A DNA stretch of 64,000 nt, from assembly GCA_028023455.1 (NCBI GenBank), contig JAQFVV010006305.1, forward strand, positions 2,779,001-2,843,000. Reading direction: 5' to 3'. The notes beneath the pieces are model-generated. The model worked only from the letters and a program-made list of their open reading frames with translations. It did no database searches and had not been told where the DNA came from. A program made the translations under genes and the position numbers. Positions 60,245 to 64,000 of this stretch are shown piece after piece. How positions within the stretch are numbered: the first letter of the stretch is position 1; every line of letters starts with the position of its first letter. Source of the DNA: Epiperipatus broadwayi. Its lineage: Eukaryota; Onychophora; Udeonychophora; Euonychophora; Peripatidae.

Positions 60245-62767
60245 TGTAACGGTCAGAAAACGTGTGACTCGTAAACATAGTGCAGAATTCGACCACCATA
60301 CAGAACAGCAGCACCATCGAGTAGCAAAGCCACCCATTGTACTGAGTTCGAACATAGTTTATCGGTTCCACAATACAATCCATGAAACAATGCATCTGAT
60401 GCATCATTAGTAAATATTTCCTTAGGAACAGTGGTCAGGGATATGCAAGAGACTCATGATTTTATTCTTGAGTTAGCCAATAATCAAACTAATATTAATT
60501 AAACATTCATATTTACATAATCGAGGAAATATATAGAATGGGTATCGAATAAGTGAAACGTAACTGCAGACATATAGTTTAAAATTATTTATTAACACAT
60601 TTTAATAAGATCATTTACTAACAATATTTATGAATTAAAAGCTTCAGTAGCGGGATTTGCGACATGATTATATTTTAAAGAATACATTTATTTATTTGTT
60701 TACAAAAGGAATTCATTTATTTGAGGGCGTAATCTAGCTATCTAAAATTCTTGAGTAAGTATTTCTAATGCATGCCTGGAGGGATTTATACCTTTGCAAT
60801 GCAAGAGTCTAAAGTATGGGTTATAAGAGTAATGGCAGACATATATTTATTTAATTAAAATATTTATTTATAATTAAGGGCAAACATTTATTTGAGAGTG
60901 AATTATGAAGATAATGCAGAGGCGGAGTGATATATAGAATAATAAAATTAAGTAAAGGAACATGTGGTACGCTCTAGAAAGGTGATATGGAATGGCAGTA
61001 TATTGAAACTGCAATGCCGCGAATGGGTTTATAAGAATGATGGGCTGGTCGCTGCCTCGGCCCGATGAAGTAAGATGTCACATAAGCATAACCAGGGACA
61101 AGCTGTCCGTGTTGCAGTTTTTCCGGCTGGCTGCATGACGTTGTCAAATCCTACAGGAGCACCCATTATGCCCGCTTGTGTAGGATGACTGGGTTTAATT
61201 TCAACCCTGAAGAATCCGGAAATTTCACGGCAGAATGGATCATCGCATCTCTAAAATGTAGCACATGTATACTGTATAAACGATTATGATGAGATTTAAA
61301 ATAGATTTCTAACTAGGCTCTACATTATCAACATTTACTAAAGAACGTTGGCGACTCTCAAAGAAATGTAATTTGATGGAATTATTCATTAAGATTTAAT
61401 ATATACAAAACATATCTAAACTGGGAGTTATTACAACTAATATGCCAGCCATTTGCGAAGTTGTAGACCCCTGCATTACAATAAATGAAGCATTGAATGC
61501 GTGTCGATTTATATGAAAGTTAAGTTAGTTATGAAAGCAAATATTAATGAAAATTTGACACGCATTCATTGTTCCAAGCGATCATAGATTTAAACTTTGA
61601 AAATTGAGACAATTATGAGCAGGCAATAATTAAATAATAACTATAGATAAAATGTAGATTTGAGAAATACGCACCCAAGAAAGATAGAGTGAGGTAAGCT
61701 AGATTATTAGAGAAATTTACACATTAAGTTAATTATTCAGTTTTAGTTATACATATGGTAGTTTTACATTTTATAATTTAGATAAGTAGTATGAAGAAGA
61801 GCTATAGCATATTATTAGAGTACTCTAGAGTTTGAACACAGACAGGTACCTGTTTTATAAGAAGTTTTCTGATTCCATTAGTTTAGCAGCAAAAGTTCAC
61901 GAGTGGCAAGTCTTTCTTGTATTTAGATATTTCATTTAATTTCACGGCACCACAGCTTTCTCATTCATTTCAGGCAGCAGATCTTCATAGTGAATTTATG
62001 ATGGGCAATGGAAAGTTTGGCATCCGATAGGCCATCTCCCGATGGAGAATAATCTAGGTGCTTTACTCGGTCATACTTTGGCAGGAACAAATTATTTTTA
62101 TTATTTTTGGAGACTCTCAGTGATCGAGAGCAAAGCTAAAGTTTAAGTGAATGTCTCCAGCAAGTCTAAGATGGCCTCTCTTTTTTTTATCTTGATCTTT
62201 CACATTTTTGTTAAGGTATTTTTAGGTTCTACTTAATCTGCCCTGAGGATAATCAATGCATTTTGTTGGTTTTTAATTAAAGAAAGCTGCCGTTCTATTG
62301 TTTACATTTTACATTTACTAATTATATTTTGGGGAATTTTTCTTTAATTAATCTATTATCTATCACTGACCGATGCTTTTCAATTTCAAAGACAAAAAGG
62401 GAACATAAGATTATTTTAACTTTTAATTAAATATTACATCAGATTTTTTTAGAATTATTATTAAATGAAATTTAAACAAAGCAATAAATACGAACTTTAT
62501 AATCCAAAATAAATGATTAAAATTATACAAAATCATATAACTAAAAGAAATCTAAATTATATCATTTTATCCCTATTTATTGCTTTTAATTTGAGATCGA
62601 AATGTGTGCATGTTTATGCTGAATTCTACATATATTTATACATTTTTAATATTGCTACACACACAATTCGATACCAAAAAGTTTAAATTTGGGCGGGATA
62701 GACCAGTCAGTGAGAGACGACAGAAAAAGGTGAAACTTAAGATTCGAATACGAATCTTACTGTTTCA
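60245..62767 (-). mobile_element. solo LTR, minus orientation, 2523 bp, inserted in the PLE terminal repeat
   Basis: Termini TGTAACGG...CTGTTTCA (plus strand), flanked by ATAT duplications. The empty site can be verified from the PLE's own tandem unit next to it. In coding sense it starts TGAAACAGTAAGATTCG and folds into a palindrome at 62731-62767 with an inner stem TAAGATTCG/CGAATCTTA. It is related to the 56.2-kb LTR at both ends and, at the start, to the 8-22 kb family. It contains higher-GC blocks but no coding frame with a recognisable domain, and no internal retrotransposon sequence. Confidence 0.85.
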
Positions 62768-62914
62768 ATATACTAACCTGTTTGCTGTGATATTACTAAC
62801 ATTTTTTTGCTGTGATATTACTAACAGTTGAATGCATTTGGAATATTTAACTAAAATTAAACTTTTCTAAAGACATTCAACACACATATTAGATGATGGA
62901 AATAGTCCAATATA

Positions 62915-64000
62915 TAAATACAGCTAGAACACCATTATCACAAACCTTCAAAAAAATATTAAATCTTGATTTTAAAATTTCATTCTAACTTGAAAAAGAT
63001 CAAACAAACCAATTTTCCAAAATCAATAAAAGCATTTAATAAAGTTGTTCTGAATTTGGTTAGACTCATATAATGTAATCATTACATGAAAGATTTCTAC
63101 AATAAAGATAGAGAGTTTCTGGCACTATTTACTCTCTTAAGTATTTCACTCCTAACATACATCGCTCCATACTCTGTTGCATGGACTAAGATAAAAATAA
63201 ATATTCAAATAAATTTATTTGAGAGTTCATAAAAAGTTTGAGCACTTAAAGTTCCACAACCAAACTCAATGTGAGGCTTTAAGCTTCAGAATCTGCCATT
63301 CTGCCCCTGCTCTTAACCATGTAGGGTATAGATATTCCCATATTGCTCTTCTATTAAGTGTCTGTGTCATAGATGTATATCTATTAAAACTTTTTCCAAA
63401 CAGATAGCCATTATATATTTATAATATTGAGTTGTTTATACCAAAATTACTTATTTCTTTATTTGACATTTAAATTGATAAAAAATCAAGTCATATGACC
63501 TAATTTCCAAAAGATCTTTTCTTCTTTTTTTACTTTTATCCAAACAATTGCTTGCACGACCTCTATCAAAATTCTTATTTTCATTATTTATTCCAACTTC
63601 TTTTTATTTTTTTAAAGTCTTATAAACTCCTAAATATCATTGATTTATTATTAAGGATTCTTTATAAATTTGGAATTTTTTCTTTATCATTCAAAAACTA
63701 ATTGCCATTTCCTCCTCAAACTAAATATTATTTTCAAAATATGCATATGTTTTTTAAAAACAATATTTTTATACTTATCTTCAGACATTTAGTATATCAA
63801 GTATTGAGTTCTTCAAATACAGAATTTACATTTTCATTGCAATTAGCCCAAATCAGTGCATTTTAATGCCTTTTAAAGAAAAAATTAACATTAATATATA
63901 TTCCTAAATCTCACCTTTTTTGTATTAGATAATCCATGTGAGAGTAAATTCTTGAGAAGATGAGTCAGTGATTGGAAAAATCTTCTTAATTAAAAAAGAC
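62915..64000. other. AT-rich DNA, no gene seen
   Basis: No recognisable coding, RNA or repeat feature to the window end. Confidence 0.5.

Larger units (their letters stand above)
59347..62914 (+). mobile_element. Penelope-like element B with inverted terminal repeats, interrupted by a solo LTR
   Basis: The left end (59347 to about 59545) and right end (about 60195-60244 continued at 62768-62914) are inverted copies: TATTGGACTATTTCCATCAT on the left is answered by ATGATGGAAATAGTCCAATA on the right. Both ends carry imperfect ~42-bp units with TTAGTAATATCACAGCAAAC cores. Between them lie a GIY-YIG endonuclease remnant and a tRNA-like module, so the element proper is about 1 kb after removing the LTR at 60245-62767. 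PLEs are known for terminal repeats (pLTRs) that can be inverted and for 5' truncation, which fits the absence of RT. ATATTAAATCTTG at about 59323 and again at about 62957 may be target duplications. Confidence 0.75.

Overview
The window looks like intergenic or intronic DNA from an AT-rich, repeat-laden animal genome, most likely an invertebrate. It has no bacterial-style gene packing, rRNA, true tRNA gene or CRISPR array, and I found no host protein-coding gene I can defend. All recognisable coding sequence belongs to retroelements: one Ty3/gypsy LTR retrotransposon, one decayed RTE/BovB-like LINE, a second LINE 3' fragment and two Penelope-like elements (PLEs) of different lineages. PLEs with GIY-YIG endonucleases, together with many foldback elements and TA, CTAT and GAT/AAT microsatellites, suit a metazoan such as a mollusc, cnidarian, flatworm or arthropod. 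The species cannot be named from this.

Layout. 1-8.4 kb: AT-rich DNA with foldback repeats at 0.9 and 8.2 kb and an unrecognised inverted-end repeat at 3.8-5.2 kb. 8.48-21.9 kb: a nearly complete Ty3/gypsy element on the minus strand with 2.6-kb LTRs, a 4-bp target duplication, gag-pro, pol and integrase. Its 3' LTR has been split by a solo LTR of the same family. 21.9-30.7 kb: AT-rich DNA with four foldback/MITE-like repeats and a decayed tRNA-like module. 30.73-32.92 kb: a solo-LTR-like element. 33-43.6 kb: AT-rich DNA with a 600-bp foldback at 36.8 kb. 43.7-44.9 kb: LINE 3' fragments joined to compound microsatellites. 47.2-47.6 kb: a stepwise tetranucleotide microsatellite. 48.2-50.5 kb: a decayed LINE. 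52.5-54 kb: minisatellites. 54.5-55.4 kb: PLE relic A. 56.17-58.77 kb: a solo LTR on the plus strand. 59.35-62.91 kb: PLE relic B with inverted ends, a tRNA-like module and another solo LTR inserted into it. The remainder is featureless AT-rich DNA.

Main message. Five LTR insertions (one full element and four solo LTRs) appear to share a design. They have long LTRs of 2.2-2.6 kb, 4-bp duplications of the form ATAT or ATAC (mostly inside an alternating YRYRYR hexamer), and LTRs that open with an imperfect palindrome whose stem sequence differs between lineages while pairing is kept. One copy inserted into a relative's LTR about 25 bp downstream of a TATA box, close to the likely transcription start. 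All alignments were made by eye and no percentages were computed.
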